Shown here: piece after piece, positions 14,101 through 29,500 of the stretch
Layout: every line of letters begins with the position of its first letter
Position numbering within the stretch: position 1 is the stretch's first letter
From: Tomocerus qinae
Taxonomy: Eukaryota; Arthropoda; Collembola; Entomobryomorpha; Tomoceridae
Length of the DNA stretch: 64,000 nucleotides
Reading direction: 5' to 3'
Assembly (NCBI GenBank): GCA_020055645.1
Contig: CM034546.1
Location: 96,844,001-96,908,000, forward strand
Translations under genes and position numbers: made by a program
The notes under the pieces: generated by a model
Database searches by the model: none
What the model saw: only the letters and a program-made list of their open reading frames with translations
Told to the model about the DNA's origin: nothing

Positions 14101-17100
14101 ACGGACTCACTCACAACCACGACACGTCATAGAATTAACTGCCAACAACTTCTCTCACCTACTTCAAAAATATTGATAGAACACTAGAACCAAGTAATGC
14201 CAAATTCACAATCCTACAATATCACTAAATTCTCATCAGCAAATTATTTTTGCAGCAATCGCAATTCAATGTTGCATTCAAAACGAATATAAACTATTGC
14301 ATTCATCAGCATATCTAATATTTCATTTCCTTAGGCTATTGTTTCTGTTTTGAAAGCATTGCCAACGCAAACACAATTCCGTTCCACAAGGATCCTTGCA
14401 TTAGTATACAAATACAAACGCATACAAAAGCAACAATAATTTGAATACAAATTCATACGGATCAAAAGACAAAAAAAAACTTACTTTAGATACTAAGTGA
14501 CGTAAACAGAAACCACGATCCACCGGTGTGCATTCTCAATCAGTGGCTGTTGCATAGAAAACTTATACAAATATAAATTACATATAAATGAGGTTTAACA
14601 GTTGCACAAGGCTGAAGGGAGCTGTATTCAGATTATGGTATCAATATTGCATTGCATAATGAATACATTACAGTGATTTTTGCTGTAGCAGTAGAAGGGC
14701 GGATAATTAAATGGCACAGGTTTTGTGAAGTTTAGAAAAGCAATGCTTTTAATTTACTTTGGGAATCCAGAAGGAAATGAATCCCCATTGTATATTTCCA
14801 AGACGAATTCAGAATGCCCCGACGTGCATTTCCAGCCAAAGAGTAGTACGAAGTTGGGAGGCAAGGGTAAGACTGTTGTTCATTTCTTTACTATTGCAAT
14901 TATGTTAAATGCTGTAGTGATTGCACTTATGTGATTACTTACAAGAACTCGTCTAAAAGTAAAAGTATTGTGTGTTAGCGGTAGGTAGTTACCTCAGGCA
15001 GGCAGTCGGGTACTGAAATAGAAACTGTATTTTTAGTTACAAAGATAGTAGGCCCATTATTTCATGTATTCACCTAAACCTGTTTGTAATTGGTTTACCA
15101 TAAACCACATTAGCTACTTTATTTGTTCATGAAGTACAAGTGGCAACTTTTTGTATGAAGTAGCTTCATTGAATGCAGTAATTCGTATTATCTTGTCTTA
15201 TAACTATTTTAGGTGTTATAAAATCGCCGTAGCTTATATGCTGAGATGAATAAAAAGTAAAACATAATAAGGATATAAAAAATATAGTTTTTAATGCAAA
15301 AAAACTTTTTAAAATTATGCCTATTAGTTTTTAACTTCCTGCCGGAAGGTTGATGTCACCGATAACATATATCAAAGTAGAAAATACTACAGTATAAGCA
15401 AAGCGTATGGTTAATGTTAATGCTTACTTGAATTCTAAAAGTTAAGCAAGTGCACTCGAAGCAGTGTTCTCACAGCAGCTAATGATAAGATTCTAAATCT
15501 TAGGTCCGGAAGTATTCTGGGAAACAGGCATTCTTTTCCACATTGTTTTCAGTTTATTTAGTCCCAAATGTACTTTTATAGACTACAGTCAGTACACTTG
15601 CGGTGTAAAATGAAGAGAAAAAGTAACAAACCTCATTACGTATAATGAATGAGGCAAAGAAGAAAAGTCTACATCTATATAGTCATTCCACAAGAGAAAT
15701 AAACCACGAAAAAGGAGAAAGTCTGCACGCATGGAATGGAGTGCAGGGCCAGATGGTAATTCCTTTGCAACAGATGCACATCTTGCATTCTATGTATGCA
15801 TGTACAAAATTCATACAGTTCTTCTTACGTTCGTCCTTCTTACCATGTATAATATCCGTTTTTCCTTGATCCTTGCTCCGTAACACCATCTGACACTACT
15901 ATCTCATTTGTATAGGTAAGTGCAGCGCAGAGCTTTTGTTACAGACAACAACTTCTTTAGGATGGAACTAGCATCTTAAAATTATTTTTAGTCAGAAAAC
16001 TCGGAAAATAATCTTTTAAGAAGATACCAAGAACTTATTTTGTCGAATAGAACCAAGATAAAATGGTTACACACATGTAAAAAGTTAAATTCTGATGCTA
16101 ATGGTTGTTACTAGGTATCCAAAACTATATTAAGGATTATGAACCTACTTTCAAAAGTATGAATAATTAGACAGCAAGAGAGAGATCATGAGAATTTGGA
16201 TATTTGCTAATCAAAAATTAGTTAAAAGAGAAAAAGATATAATTTTTTCAGTCGCTGGTTGTTTGTAAAGTTTGTCTACAAAGCTTAACACTTCACTTCA
16301 ATATTTCAATCGCTCAAATCTTACTAACAAGGATGAGAGATTTATTGTACCTCACAGTAAAGTACTTGATATCGGGCAGTTTTCTCTAAATAATGCCCAT
16401 TCCTCTCATAATAATTGTTTAAATCAATAACATAAGGAGACTTTCAATTTCGAATACCACTTCCAAATCGACAACAAAAAAACTTGACCATCTGAGGTAG
16501 GCGATTAACATTTTAATGGTTAATTTAATTAGGGCGAACTTAAGTAGGAATGGCATTCAAAAAGATAACAAAACACACCGAACATGTGAGAATATTAGTG
16601 ATCTAACAGGCAGGATATTATAGCATGCACTGAAAGTGAACACAGTCTGAAGAAAAGGTAAGGTCTTCCCATTGGGACTTACTAGTTTCATTGCCGGGTT
16701 ATTGATTCAAATAAAGTGGTTTTAACAATTAATCAATTTTGTAAATATACTCACAAGTACTGACAGGTCACTTATTGTGAATTAAATAGATACATTTACA
16801 TTTAGTACATTTAGATATTTCAATCGATTTGTAAGATATATGGAGCGAAATAATTGAGTTGACGATTTGGATGAAGTACCAAACGTATTGATACGGCTCT
16901 GAGGAGAAAGTCTGTAAAAACATCAATATTTGAGTCAAGTTAAATCAGGTGAAAAGCTATTTCAAACTTATTTTTATTTACTTTAGCTATTTTGTTTGGA
17001 GTGAACTATAGCACTGACTTTGGTAGCATATGGAAAATCTCATTACCTTCCTTCCTTGACATTCGAATTCGGAAGAAATTTATTTTATGAAGGAACACAA

Positions 17101-20100
17101 TAATGATATTTCCTATCCTATCATGCCGTTATCTGTCGCCTATGATGTGCACTACTTTCTCCAACTCCTTCGTTTCTAGTTTATGGGTTTGTAACTTGTA
17201 ACGCCTTTTTGTACTTGTGACAGAATTGAAATCAATTTAGTACCACCTTATATGAAACCACCCAAGAATTACTGTCTATTTTACCTTTAAGATATGTCTA
17301 CCTAAGGATACAAGATAGTTTGCCTGTCCATAAACCTTGAGCTGGGGTCCACCAATATATTTTCACTGCTAAAATAACTCCCGTGTTTCAGTCGAGAGAT
17401 TCCATTCGATCCCTATCTGTAGGACTACTCGAGTATTCAAGTTACAAAATCTCATACACAAGAATAACCATGTATTTTCAATGCTTTTGCCTCAAACTAC
17501 CACCGAAAAAGTTAGTGCTTTAGTGTAATGTGACTTTATGCATGCTCTTTATTCTACTATTCGCATACTATATTCCTCGAATCACCAACAACCGCTACTC
17601 CTAGTGTAATGTACTATTTACAATGTTATTTCGTCATGTCAAGTAAAGTTGAAGACATTTTATTATTCCCTGCCACATTTCAACTGAAGTTGTTATATAC
17701 ATCATTTTGAAAGCTTGTTTTGAATATGAGCAAACTTATGTGCTTTGATTGATGAAAATTGATTGTTTAAGCTATCAGCTCTTGACGAAGCCATTAGGAA
17801 TTCTTAAGCACTTGTACATTGATAAATCATGGTATTGCCAATTCCATTTACTGTAAAAGTAATTAAAATTGACTAGTCTTGTCTAGAAGAGCTTACTGAT
17901 GAAGTTCATAAGTACCTACGTCTTAATTAAAATGTAAGGATATCGCATTATTAATCTTTTGTTTTGCTTTCCTTTATATTGGGTCAATCGTCTGGAAAAG
18001 TGTATTATAAGAGTGGAGTTAGTATGTACTATTTATGTCATAGTATTCCCACCTTGGGTTTAGTTAGCTAAAATAGTGCTTAGAAGCTAAGAACCCCATG
18101 CCAGCTTAAAAGCATTTATGTAGTAATATTTATTATGTGCTGAGCTTACCACGAAAACTGAAGCCTTCCTGGATGTTTATTTACAAAATGTATTACATAT
18201 ACAAGTACACAGACTGGGTAGATACATTTCTGCTTTATGTATTCGGTTTGGGGAACTCCCTAGTCCTCATTGTGCAAGAATTGTAATAATACTTGGTCTG
18301 TAGTCTATAGTATGTAGTGGCCCCTTTATTTATTTATTAGATTCGCCTGGTTTCGATTAATTGATGTGTATGTATGTAATATATGCATTGTGTAGACACA
18401 GAGTTCGAAATTATTCTGGATTACTGAATAAATACACTTAAAGTTGTGCATTATTTCAGCTGGAGTGTGTAGCTACGTAGGGTACCTACCGCACAAATAG
18501 CACAATACAGCTTTCTAGTTAATCTATTGTAATACAATGTGCAAATCCTAGCAGAAATATGTTTTAGTTAAATGAATACATTGAATGAAATGACACGAAT
18601 ACCAGGCAGGAGAAGCGAAGCCAGGCCATACTAATGGCCTAGAAAATGTACAATAAGAACAGGAAGCTTTCCTCACTGGCTGTTTCATTTTAGATGAATT
18701 TCCATGAAGCATTATGTAATACATAGGAAATATCGTATCTTGTACAAGACTCAAATGTCACTCATCAGTTAGTGCATTCTTACACTACTCTAGCACAGCC
18801 GGTAGCATTATGTAAACAATTTAATATATTAAACAGTATATCTAGTGTTAGGTTGTGGCAACAGTCTTCCTGTCCCACTATTCAAAGTGTCCATAATCCA
18901 AACTTAATATAACCACCGAAACTGCATTTAATGTATTGAACCCTATACAAATAGTACCTATAATATTGTAGGAGATAGGTCCTCAAGTTTAGATTATGGA
19001 GCTGGTTTGTTTGGTTCTATTCTGGAACAAGCAAATACTAGGCAATGGAGAAAGAGCCTGGTGTAAGCATGGCAAGACTACCCAAAGAAATAACGAAAGT
19101 AGGAGCAGCAGTGGAGCATACGGACTTTCTCCAGAGTCTCCTTCATAGTTTGACTCAGTTTGGTTCCTGGTGGAATCCGGTTAGCATCTCTTCTCACTGG
19201 GCCATCATCCTATCCATTCAACTGGACAGATTTCACAATATTGTACCGCGTTATTAATGATATTAGAAAATTATTTTAACCCGTGTGTTTAAAATAGACG
19301 CCAAAAACATTCACTTATCTCTTTGTTCTGATCACTGATAAATGTGAATTTTCCCAACTGTTACAGTCACTAATTAAATTTTCAGTCATTACTATTTACT
19401 GTAGAGATTAGTAACGCTTTTGTAATCTTCAGTTTTCCTTTGTTTATATCTCTCTGGAACTTTGACAGTCCAAAGTGTTTCAATTTTCCTGTGCAGTGAC
19501 TAATTTAACAGTAAAGAGTGTAAAATCATTAGAAGTGGCTTTCTATTCACTTCAGACTTGAAAAGTTGAAATATCATAGTGAAAGTGACGGACTTATTAG
19601 GTTGTTTGTAGTAGTCTAGTATTAGGTGACAAGTAAAATGCAATTCTGGTTATAAAGATTAATATAACTTAAAAACATTAATCTTTTTCATACACTTCCT
19701 GTCAGCAGGACACCAACAAAAACGATACTTTCTGCAAAGTACAACATAAAATAGTGAAAACTTGGGCGTCTTTTCCTACACTCTTAAGTACACACATTTA
19801 GTATAAACTGTTAGAACAAAAGCGGTTCTTAGTGGAGTGAATCTTCTTTACATTAAGTGCATTCTCTACCGTCCCGCTTTTCATCTCAACATCTCATCAG
19901 AAGCATCCCGGACCGGACTCAACCAAGATATTATTCGCTTTAGCTGTCAACTGTAATGTTGCAATAAATAACAAAATTGCAATAACTCAGCATAGTAATT
20001 CTAAGAGAGTTCCTTGAGAACTAGCCGGAAGCTTAAGATAGCAATATTTAACTCTAAAGTTTTCTTAGCAAAATACATTAACAGAAAAGCGATTTTTGGC

Positions 20101-20566
20101 TTGGAGGAAAGACCTTTTACCAGTATATCTTTTCTAGTTTTCGCCCTCCAATCTCAAGATATAAGAAGATGCTCTTCATTCAACTCAAGTCTCAATAACA
20201 GTCAACAGTGAAAAAGTGAATTGCAGACGTCCGTAGCTGTCTTGTCACGATGTCTAGTTCCTGAATTATTTACAACATCTGACTCCAGAGAAAACACTGT
20301 AAACAAACTTCGTTATTTATTTAAACCAGATAAATAACATTTACTTTTCGCCGTACTAGCTATATTAATCTGTCTACTATCTATTCTGGTACAATCCTCT
20401 TCACCCAGAGAATTACGTTTTCTTAACATATTTTGGCAGTAGAACTGACAGTTGGCGGTTCAAATACTTTTTCCGTTTATTGTTACTGTTTCCCATATCA
20501 AATCTGAGTTTGTAAGTGTTAAATAATGCTAAAGGTATCTGTGCTTCTCTTTCCTTCACACTTCAG
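5188..20566. other. Gene-poor intergenic region
   Basis: About 15.4 kb of AT-rich sequence with only short, low-complexity open frames. The longest, 119 codons at 12392-12751 on the plus strand, has no motif I recognise and no flanking splice or start context that argues for it. Around 8850-9060 there are repeated ACCGGT/GTACTGG-type words that may be a worn small transposon, but I could not define ends. It may contain the promoter and 5' untranslated exon of the receptor gene at its right end. Confidence 0.5.
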
Positions 20567-20571
20567 CTGAA
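20547..20571 (+). other. Probable splice acceptor just upstream of the receptor start codon
   Basis: A pyrimidine-rich run ends CACTTCAG at 20566, five bases before the ATG at 20572. This is typical of a 3' splice site and suggests that the receptor mRNA has at least one upstream non-coding exon and that its promoter is further left. No upstream exon could be identified by eye. Confidence 0.45.
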
Positions 20572-23500
20572 ATGAAGAAGGGATTAAATATATTCCTTCT
20601 GTTGCTTTTACTATTGGGTTGGAGAAGATATATCTCAAATGGATTATGTTTTGCCTCTGCTCATTTCCTCAGCGATTTCCAGGAGGAAGATAGTGATGAT
20701 GAGAATGAACATATACATTTCGGGGGAAGTGGAGAATTTCCTAATACCCATCCAGACGATTTGCGAATATCATGGATCTCCAGCAAGCCTGTTCGTCATA
20801 AAATCCTCGAACAACACCAATTGAAACATTACTTCAAGCATAAGCAGAGTCAACATCATCATCACAAATCGAGTTCCGCATTGCAAACGGTTAGGAAACC
20901 ACCACTAACGTTGCCTCCGTTGAGAAAAGCGAAGAATAAATCGAATCGAAGAGACGACACAGATGGTCCACCTAACAAAGAGAAAGTATTTCGACACTCG
21001 AATAGATTCTTGGATAAATTCTATGAGAATATGGATGCAAAACTCAAAGGGAATCTGGCCGAATCTGATTATAATCTCGATAATATGGATTTTAATGTCA
21101 CTACTATATCCCAACTAATTTGGAATTTGAGAGGAATGAGGTCGAGGAGAAGAAGATCTTCCTTAGTTGGCCTTAATCAAACTCTGGTGGGCAAATTCAA
21201 GCGTGTCAACAATATCACTTGGCCACTCAAAAAAATCGGAGAAATTCCTGGAGAGATTTGGCTTGGAGGATTGATGATGGTACACGAACGAGAGGACAAA
21301 GTCATTTGTGGTCCTATCATGCCCCAGGTTTGTATATTTTAAATACGTACGCACGTTAATCCAACTAGTACTTTTATTTGCAAATGCAAAACAAAGTATA
21401 TAAGGTATTAATCTTTACTCTACATAAACATACCGTATAACCGTAATGTAAAGTTCATAGTGTCAAATGCGCAACAATAATTGCAATATTTCATTTCAAG
21501 CCAGGTTTAGAATATCATGGTACATGCTTAAGAATGTATATAATATAATAACATACAGCTTTCTGATTTTTGAAGTTGGAACTTATTAAATTGTTGTTCA
21601 GCCAATGAGTAGGTTAAAATGTGCTAAGACCCATAAAAATGTCTATTATTTGCAGTATTTTAATGAAATGGATTCCACCCATTTTTATCTGTGTTCGTGG
21701 TTATTACGTAGGTGCATCATGAATGTATGTATTGACATGGATGGAGATGAAATATTGACATCACAACAATAATATGTATATATAACACTACCACTATAAT
21801 ACCTGGTATGAATGGTCTAGATCTGGGGTTCGAATCTGAATAGTAAATAGAATGTCTCCTTTTGTGTCACCAAACGTACTGATGACATACGCTTCGAAAA
21901 TTCGAAGTTGCTTCGCTTCACATAGCTTCCGAAATTAAATTCCTGGTGTGCACTGTTCATGTCTGCATTGAAATCTATTATTTAGTGCACTTTAATTGTT
22001 GAAAATAAATTATGAAGCAATAGCAAACATAAGCAAACATTATTTAATATCCCATAAATGCGAATAGTGTATATACCATGTTCATTCACTGTCATGTCAT
22101 GAAATGAGCCAGAAAATGTAAACCTAATTATAAATACATGCAGATGCACATGTATCTATCCTGCTATGCATCTAAAATTATATCGATGAACCATAAAGCA
22201 ACCTGTAATTTAGCCCTCAATCAAACACTGCTTGATGGTTGGTCATTTGGTGGTAGTTCTGTACTATATGTTGGGATATTGGGCATATGTTCATTTAAAA
22301 TAATGTTTTGTTAGCTATATTCAATGAATAATTCTATACGTTCACCATGTATCGTTTATTATGTAGACAGTTCAAAGCTCTACATTCACACTTATTACCA
22401 AACAAATACTCTATACAGTTCACAGCAATTATTTCGTTATTCAAGCAAATATTCTTTATCACTTAATTTATAAAATAAAGCATATTATTGATATTTCATC
22501 AATGACTATATAATATTTATTTGTCCAATAGTTGACTCATTGGCATTGGCAAAATAATGTTGTAAAGCAAGGTTAGGGTTAAGTAAGGTGTTATAATTAT
22601 AAGACACCGAACCAAAATAGAACCTACAAACACATTCAGGTTTACACATCTGTTAATCTACTATGAGTCTATTTATACTGTGACGAATAGACCTACCATT
22701 ATGACAAACCCGACCCGAAGTACCTAACTCTTACTACCTTGTTATTTAATCCACGTTTAACTATTAGTTTGTTTCTGAAATATTTATATTATAAAGGGAC
22801 TAAGTTAACATGCGTGTATGCGTGCATGTAAAAACTGTGTATAACGTAATTGAACTGCTAAAGTAGCATTCAATTCTTAGTGGGAGAGTTTTCGTACCCA
22901 ACATGATTTATTCATAATAAGGCGTTCTTTAGCAACTTGTACTCTTGACAGTGACAATTACTTTGATAAATGACAGTTTCGTTTCCCTATAGCACAATGG
23001 CTATTAATAATACAAAATATAGTAGTGCAGTCAAGGACCACAATTTTAGGCGTTTGATTGAAACATACGCTGAAGTTGATATCCTATCTGTAGACTTGAC
23101 TTTCTTCGTATAATAAGTAACTAATTGCAAGTTACATATTGCATGTACCAACTGTATATGTAATATTATTGCATGTACCTGTACACCTAGCCTAACTAAC
23201 TTTCTCAGGCTCCATTGTCTTATATACTCCGTATTCCATAATAAATACCTATACTAAATCAAGTAATGGTACATATACAAAAATGCTTTCAGACCTATAT
23301 AGGGTTACATGACGGCACGAATCCTCAGTAAAATTCTGGTCTTATCTATGCAATGGTCCAAATCTCCAAAAGTTACTAATTATGCAATTTCTGCTCTACT
23401 CAAGGAGTAAGAACTAAGAACTGTTTTGTTCATTTGTTAAGTCAAAAGTGGATACAAAAACTATTTTTCAAAGTCACAAAATAGCAACAATTACTATTTT

Positions 23501-26500
23501 GAGAATAATATTTAAGTATGTGTTAATGTTTAACTAACAAAACCTGAAGTCATAGTTAACGGCTTACTTGAATAGCCTTTTGAGAACAAGTTCTTTTGTT
23601 CTCTTTGCTACATGGGTTGTAAAGGTACTTATAGAGTTAGTAATGGTTTAACCCCCAACGCTGAAGAAGATCATGTCCTAACGAGCATACAATGACATAA
23701 AAAAAGTTGTAAAAACTATTTAGTGGCATACCCATTTGGTCAAGTTTTTAGTTCTGAATTTGGGTTAGAAAAGTTGTAAGTAAGTAGAGAGTATTTGTAT
23801 GTCGTACGTGCAGGAAGAGAAAGCAATGATAAATAATAATGAAGCGGACTCTTGAGATCATGTCCTTTTACAACCAGTCGGCCGCAGCATAAATATTTTC
23901 ATAAATATCCACTCACTCACAGTCAGTGGCTTTCTTTCTATGTATAGTCATAACACATGTTTAAAACATGTGGATACTATTATAATGGAAATCGGAGTGT
24001 GTGTGAATGGGCTGTACCTCCCATTCGGAAGTATCGTGACTTTATGCAAGCAAAAGTCATTTTATTCCCCAGTGAACTACATAGTAAAGTACTTTGAGTA
24101 ATGTAGATCCATCGCTCATTCGAGTCTTCTAGACTAAGAGTAGTAGTCAGAACAGCATAATGATAGCAGCTGTACTCTCCTCTGTCCCTAATATTAATAT
24201 TTTGTAAGGGAATCTGAATAGTATTTGACTGTCTATAAGAAATTGAAGCTTCCATTCATCAGAGCAAAGAAAGGGGTTAGATTTATATAGTTATTATAAT
24301 ATTATTATAATCAACATAGTCTCTGACTTCTTAAGTGCATACTTTAATTCAGTATTCTCCGAAATACCATATTAAGTATATTGTGGAAATAGAAACTGAC
24401 TGCTTACAATAGTAGACATTATATTTTATGACTAACCACTACTTATATAACCCTGCCAAAGCTGTACAGAGTAACTCCTTAGTTTCCCAAGTTTTCCCAA
24501 GTTTGCCTTATTAAGTTATTAATATTTAATAGGTATTAGCTGTGCATTAAATAACTTTCTATTCATTAACGAAAGTGCAATAAATAATTTTTATTTCTAT
24601 TTGTTGTTACATAGATAAATCACACGATTATCGTATAAAAAGTTGGAAGAAGTAGTGAAAATGAGAATTCTGAGGCTAACTGTGGAAACTGGCAAACTTT
24701 CCTTACTCAATCACGCATGAACATATGCATATAACATATTTATATTCACATTTCATATCGTATTATGTCTTGTGAAACCAACTTGGAAGTAACAATACCG
24801 TGCTCAGTAGTAAACTATTTAATCTTTTACTTTTATTGTGATTTGAAATGGCCGATGATAAGATACAAAAATATTTATAAGAAGTAATAACAATATTTAT
24901 TATTAACTATACAGTATACAAAACACAAAATATCATTTCATGTATTATAACCTTTGACGAAGAATTTATTCCGAGAGGATGTGGGGATTTAAAATAAAAC
25001 TTTTATAATAATAGCCCATAAGAGCCAAACCAAAAGCAATGGCACTTTTGACTGCTATATGATGTGAGGTTGACTTTAGAAATGGCAAAATATATTACAT
25101 TGCAAGTCAAGGAGAGGAGAAAGTTGAATTGAAATGCTATATCCCATTCATTCTAACGATGGTTAAGGTATTTGCACTGGATTTACATACTTATATATCG
25201 ATTTATTTCCAAATAATAGACAAACCCGACTGTGAAAACATTCGTTTATGTTTGTTGAAATAATACCTGGATATTCTTCACCCACTGATGTGATAGATAG
25301 AATAATGAATAATGATTTATTAAAAGTAGCCTTATTTTCATGAACTGTCTGATCATGAGAACCAAATACAAAGGTGCACACTGGGAAAATATTATTTGTT
25401 ACTTTGGAACAATGACAAACCATCTATTTTATAGGTACAAAATTTTTACTTAAGCTTATATTCTGATCTGTTTCCGGTAATGGCGATATGCATTGTCAGA
25501 GAGTAATGAGCCTAGTCGCTTAGAGTTCCCAAACCCCATTTGAATTTGCATGTCGGATGTAAATTTACTTAAGCGTATTTTCTTTTTCGTGCTACTGCAG
25601 CGAGTGAAAGAGAGGCGAATTCGATACAAAATGTCCGTATAGCTGACATTATTTAGCGTGGGCTGTAAAAATATTTTTGGAATGAATGCTGCTTGTCCAA
25701 GTAATCTCCCTTGAAAAGTAAATTCAATGTGACTCCCGGTCCTGATGGTTAAGTTATTAAAGAAAAACTCGTTATTGATTGTATTTCAAAGGGAATACAC
25801 TAGTGAATAATGTATTTACGGTTAGGGTATTTGATGGTTAAAACTCATTAGAATGCAAATTTTATTTTTGCCACATTGTATGGATTGGGTTTTGGATTGT
25901 GGAGTTTGTACTTTCTCCTTGCTTTTACTTACACCTACCAATCAACAATTTTAGCGAGAAAAACGTGCAAAGATCTCATAACACTTTATGGGTGGTGTGT
26001 ATGAATTTAAGAGATGTGTATGAAAAAAAATTTGAAATTCGATATTGAATCTCAACTAATGATAACCTATGCAGAAAGGGGAATGTAAAAAACAGTTTCT
26101 TTCCGATTTTTGATGCACCGCCCCCTTCCCGCAGGACACACCCCCCGAAGGTCGAAAAGCATATACAAAAAATCTCGGTAACTACTGGACCGATTTGGAT
26201 GAAATTTTTTTTAAATTGAATGAGATAATATTTGCCCCAGGGGTTCTGCGATTCATTTCAAAATTCGAACTCCATCATTCAAAATAAATTTCAAAATTTT
26301 GAAAAAAGTCGTTTTTTTGAAATTTATTGCTTATACAGCAAATCTTACTGTAATAGCTATACAAACAGCCAGTTATCATATTACATCAATTTGACCTTTG
26401 AAAATGTCAAAGGTCAACTTTTAGAAACGCTTCAATATATCTTCTGTGACCTATCAATCAGCATCTAAATAACTCGAGCAGAATGATTATGATGTAAAAT

Positions 26501-29500
26501 GACACAAATTGTGTTCCAGTAATAGGTCAAAGGTCAATTTCTATAAAATAACAAAAATAACATTGTCACAAATTGATCTTTGACCTTTTACTAGTAAAAA
26601 ATTTATGTCATTTTACATCATAATCATTCTGCTCGAGTTATTTAGATGCTGATTGATAGGTCACAGAAGATATATTGAAGCGTTTCTAAAAGTTGACCTT
26701 TGACATTTTCAAAGGTCAAATTGATGTAATATGATAACTGGCTGTTTGTATAGCTATTACAGTAAGATTTGCTGTATAAGCAATAAATTTCAAAAAAACG
26801 ACTTTTTTCAAAATTTTGAAATTTATTTTGAATGATGGAGTTCGAATTTTGAAATGAATCGCAGAACCCCTGGGGCAAATATTATCCCATTCAATTTAAA
26901 AAAATTTCATCCAAATCGGTCCAGTAGTTACCGAGATTTTTTGTATATGCTTTTCGACCTTCGGGGGGTGTGTCCTGCGGGAAGGGGGCGGTGCATCAAA
27001 AATCGGAAAGAAACTGTTTTTTACATTCCCCTTTCTGCATAGGTTATCATTAGTTGAGATTCAATATCGAATTTCAAATTTTTTTTCATACACATCTCTT
27101 AAATTCATACACTGGTTCTAATTCAAGGTAGTTCATGGTACTTGTTGGTTCAAGTAACTTTTGTTGTGTTATTCATAAGTAGATCTATCGACACTCTTTG
27201 CTCGCTTTTGTGCATTAAATAGCTTGAAGCAAGGGTATGTTGTTAGAAATTCAAACGATTGCATATTCACGTGTTTATTAACTAAATAGAAAGCCCATAT
27301 TGTGCATTGGCATTTTGGTAGTTTGTATGTGTTTTGTACTTACAAATACGGTAATTATGTTTGCATTGAGTGTTATAACTACTTATTTACTATATTCGCC
27401 ACTGTATAGTCATGTTTGCTCCTCCATTGTACGCCCTAAGCATCAAGGATCATTTACATACCATAGCTGCTATTTTGTACGGTAGTATAATTAAGACATT
27501 AATTTTAAGATCATTATGCAGCATGTTTAATTTCTATTGGGTACACTTGCACGAAGGTGGTTATGAAGGTATGAAAATAATTAATATACTCTTTACTGGA
27601 ATTCATTTCTGCCCTTGGTAATGAATCCGTTGTAGAAGAACCATGAACATAGTTGTATTTAGTTAGCTAGTATAAGCGGAAAGCAATCTAATGAAGGACG
27701 ATAACATTGTGGGTATCAAGTTAAAGTTTCCTGTATGAAATCCAAAAGGCTCATGTCTCCACAATAACAAGAAAATTAACTGTTGAAATAATGTTTAAAT
27801 TCAAACGTAAATTAACAGTTGAAAAGATTGACATTTAACTTGACCTACCCATAGGCTTGATAATTGCAGGTCGGTTGACTTTCCAACATACACAGAGTGT
27901 TTCCAGTTTAGCTCAAGGCCTAAAAGAATAATTATGTTGATTTCATGAACTGCTATAGAATACCTAATTTTAAAAAGCGAGATTATAAAATGTAGATATA
28001 AAATTCTGCTTTCGCCCACAATTTAATGTTACACAACTGACATGGACAACAAACGTGTTCATGTGTAAGACGAGATGCTTAGATTACCTATATTTTTCTT
28101 CAAATGGATCCTTGAAACATCATTAAATTGTTCGGGAAGCAATTTTTGACTAATCTCAACTTTTCTTAAATGAAAGTGAAACGTGACAAACTTAGGTTAC
28201 GTGAGATGGGATGATAAATGACATATTGCACTAACATATGGTCATGGTCCATGGCAAAAGGTACGTGCCCATGGTATGTGTTGTGTTGATCGTTTGTTTG
28301 ATGGTGTAGGTAAACTTCTCTGTCACCAAAGTTTACGACACCTTTGTGTCAAACAACCGTTTCACTTTAATACCTTACTTTCAGTACTGGTTTCATTCTG
28401 AGGATGTTGAAAGTTTTAGTGGACACGTTTTACCCCAGACCAAAATTATATGAAATCGTATTAATATTTTTAACGAGTTAATGAATAATTTAAGCAAACC
28501 AATTTTAACGGGGAAGTTAAATTTTGACAAGCATATTCCGAAATATTAATCTTGAAAGTTTTAAAAAACACAATCCAGCGACACGCTGATTATGATCAAG
28601 TCAAAGTTTAATTAAAAAGCATTGGTTTACAATTTAGAAGTAATTTACAATTTTAACGTTAAAATATAAAATTTAAAACTGCTGATTTACGCGAAATTTT
28701 GATGTGGTGAAAGTTGGTGAAATTTTCATGTGAATTCAGCGTCAAAAAAGAGGAAGAAGTGCTTGTATTTGTCTCATACTACCTTTAGATTATTAACTGT
28801 TAAAACGGTACAGAGAAATTCGTTGTTAGTCTTTTCCACATTTTGGTACACAAAGAGTCAAAATTAATTATGCTGAAATCCGGAATTCTCAGGAACGACA
28901 GGTTTTTGTCCCCGTGAGTCATGTTCTATTTATGACGTTGTCAATTTACAGTTTCAAAATTCTAAAGGAGTAAAATATAATTTGAACAAGTAACTGAGAA
29001 CAAAGAAATATTACCACTTTTAATTAATCTTATCCAATTATAGTGCCCAGCTAAATTCACAGAATACAAGGTGGAGTTCATTACTTATATTATTAATGTC
29101 CATATGACAGTAATAGTGGTGTTAGTATGTACTAGAGTGAAGGTAAACAAACCTGACTATAATTTGCAAAAGTTATAGTGTACTTAGCAGCATGATTTTG
29201 TGGTATCGTGCAGTGGGCATCAGGATCTCAGACATGGTAGGGTCGCCTTTAATTTACTGTCGCCTCCACTGGAGAAAATATTTATTGAAGTCTGGGCGAT
29301 GAGCTTCATTTAGTTCTAGTAGCCATTTATTATTTCCCAATTCTTTCCTCCCAAGTCGATAAGAGTCACATACTGTACAAAAGAGCTTTCTGTTCCCTCG
29401 ATTCATCGAAGGAAAGGACTGACCCGGTGAATGCACTAAGTCAGTGCACTACACGGCCATAAAAGCTCATACTTCATTTATTTACGCGTCGTCACCGATT

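Noticed and set aside
21800..21860. Possible tRNA or tRNA-derived SINE around GGGTTCGAATC
   Set aside because: Only a B-box-like word. No A box at the right distance and no clover-leaf pairing could be drawn.
26232..26878. Two identical 78-codon frames facing each other
   Set aside because: They are mirror images created by the foldback arms, with no domain and AT-rich composition. There is no evidence for translation.
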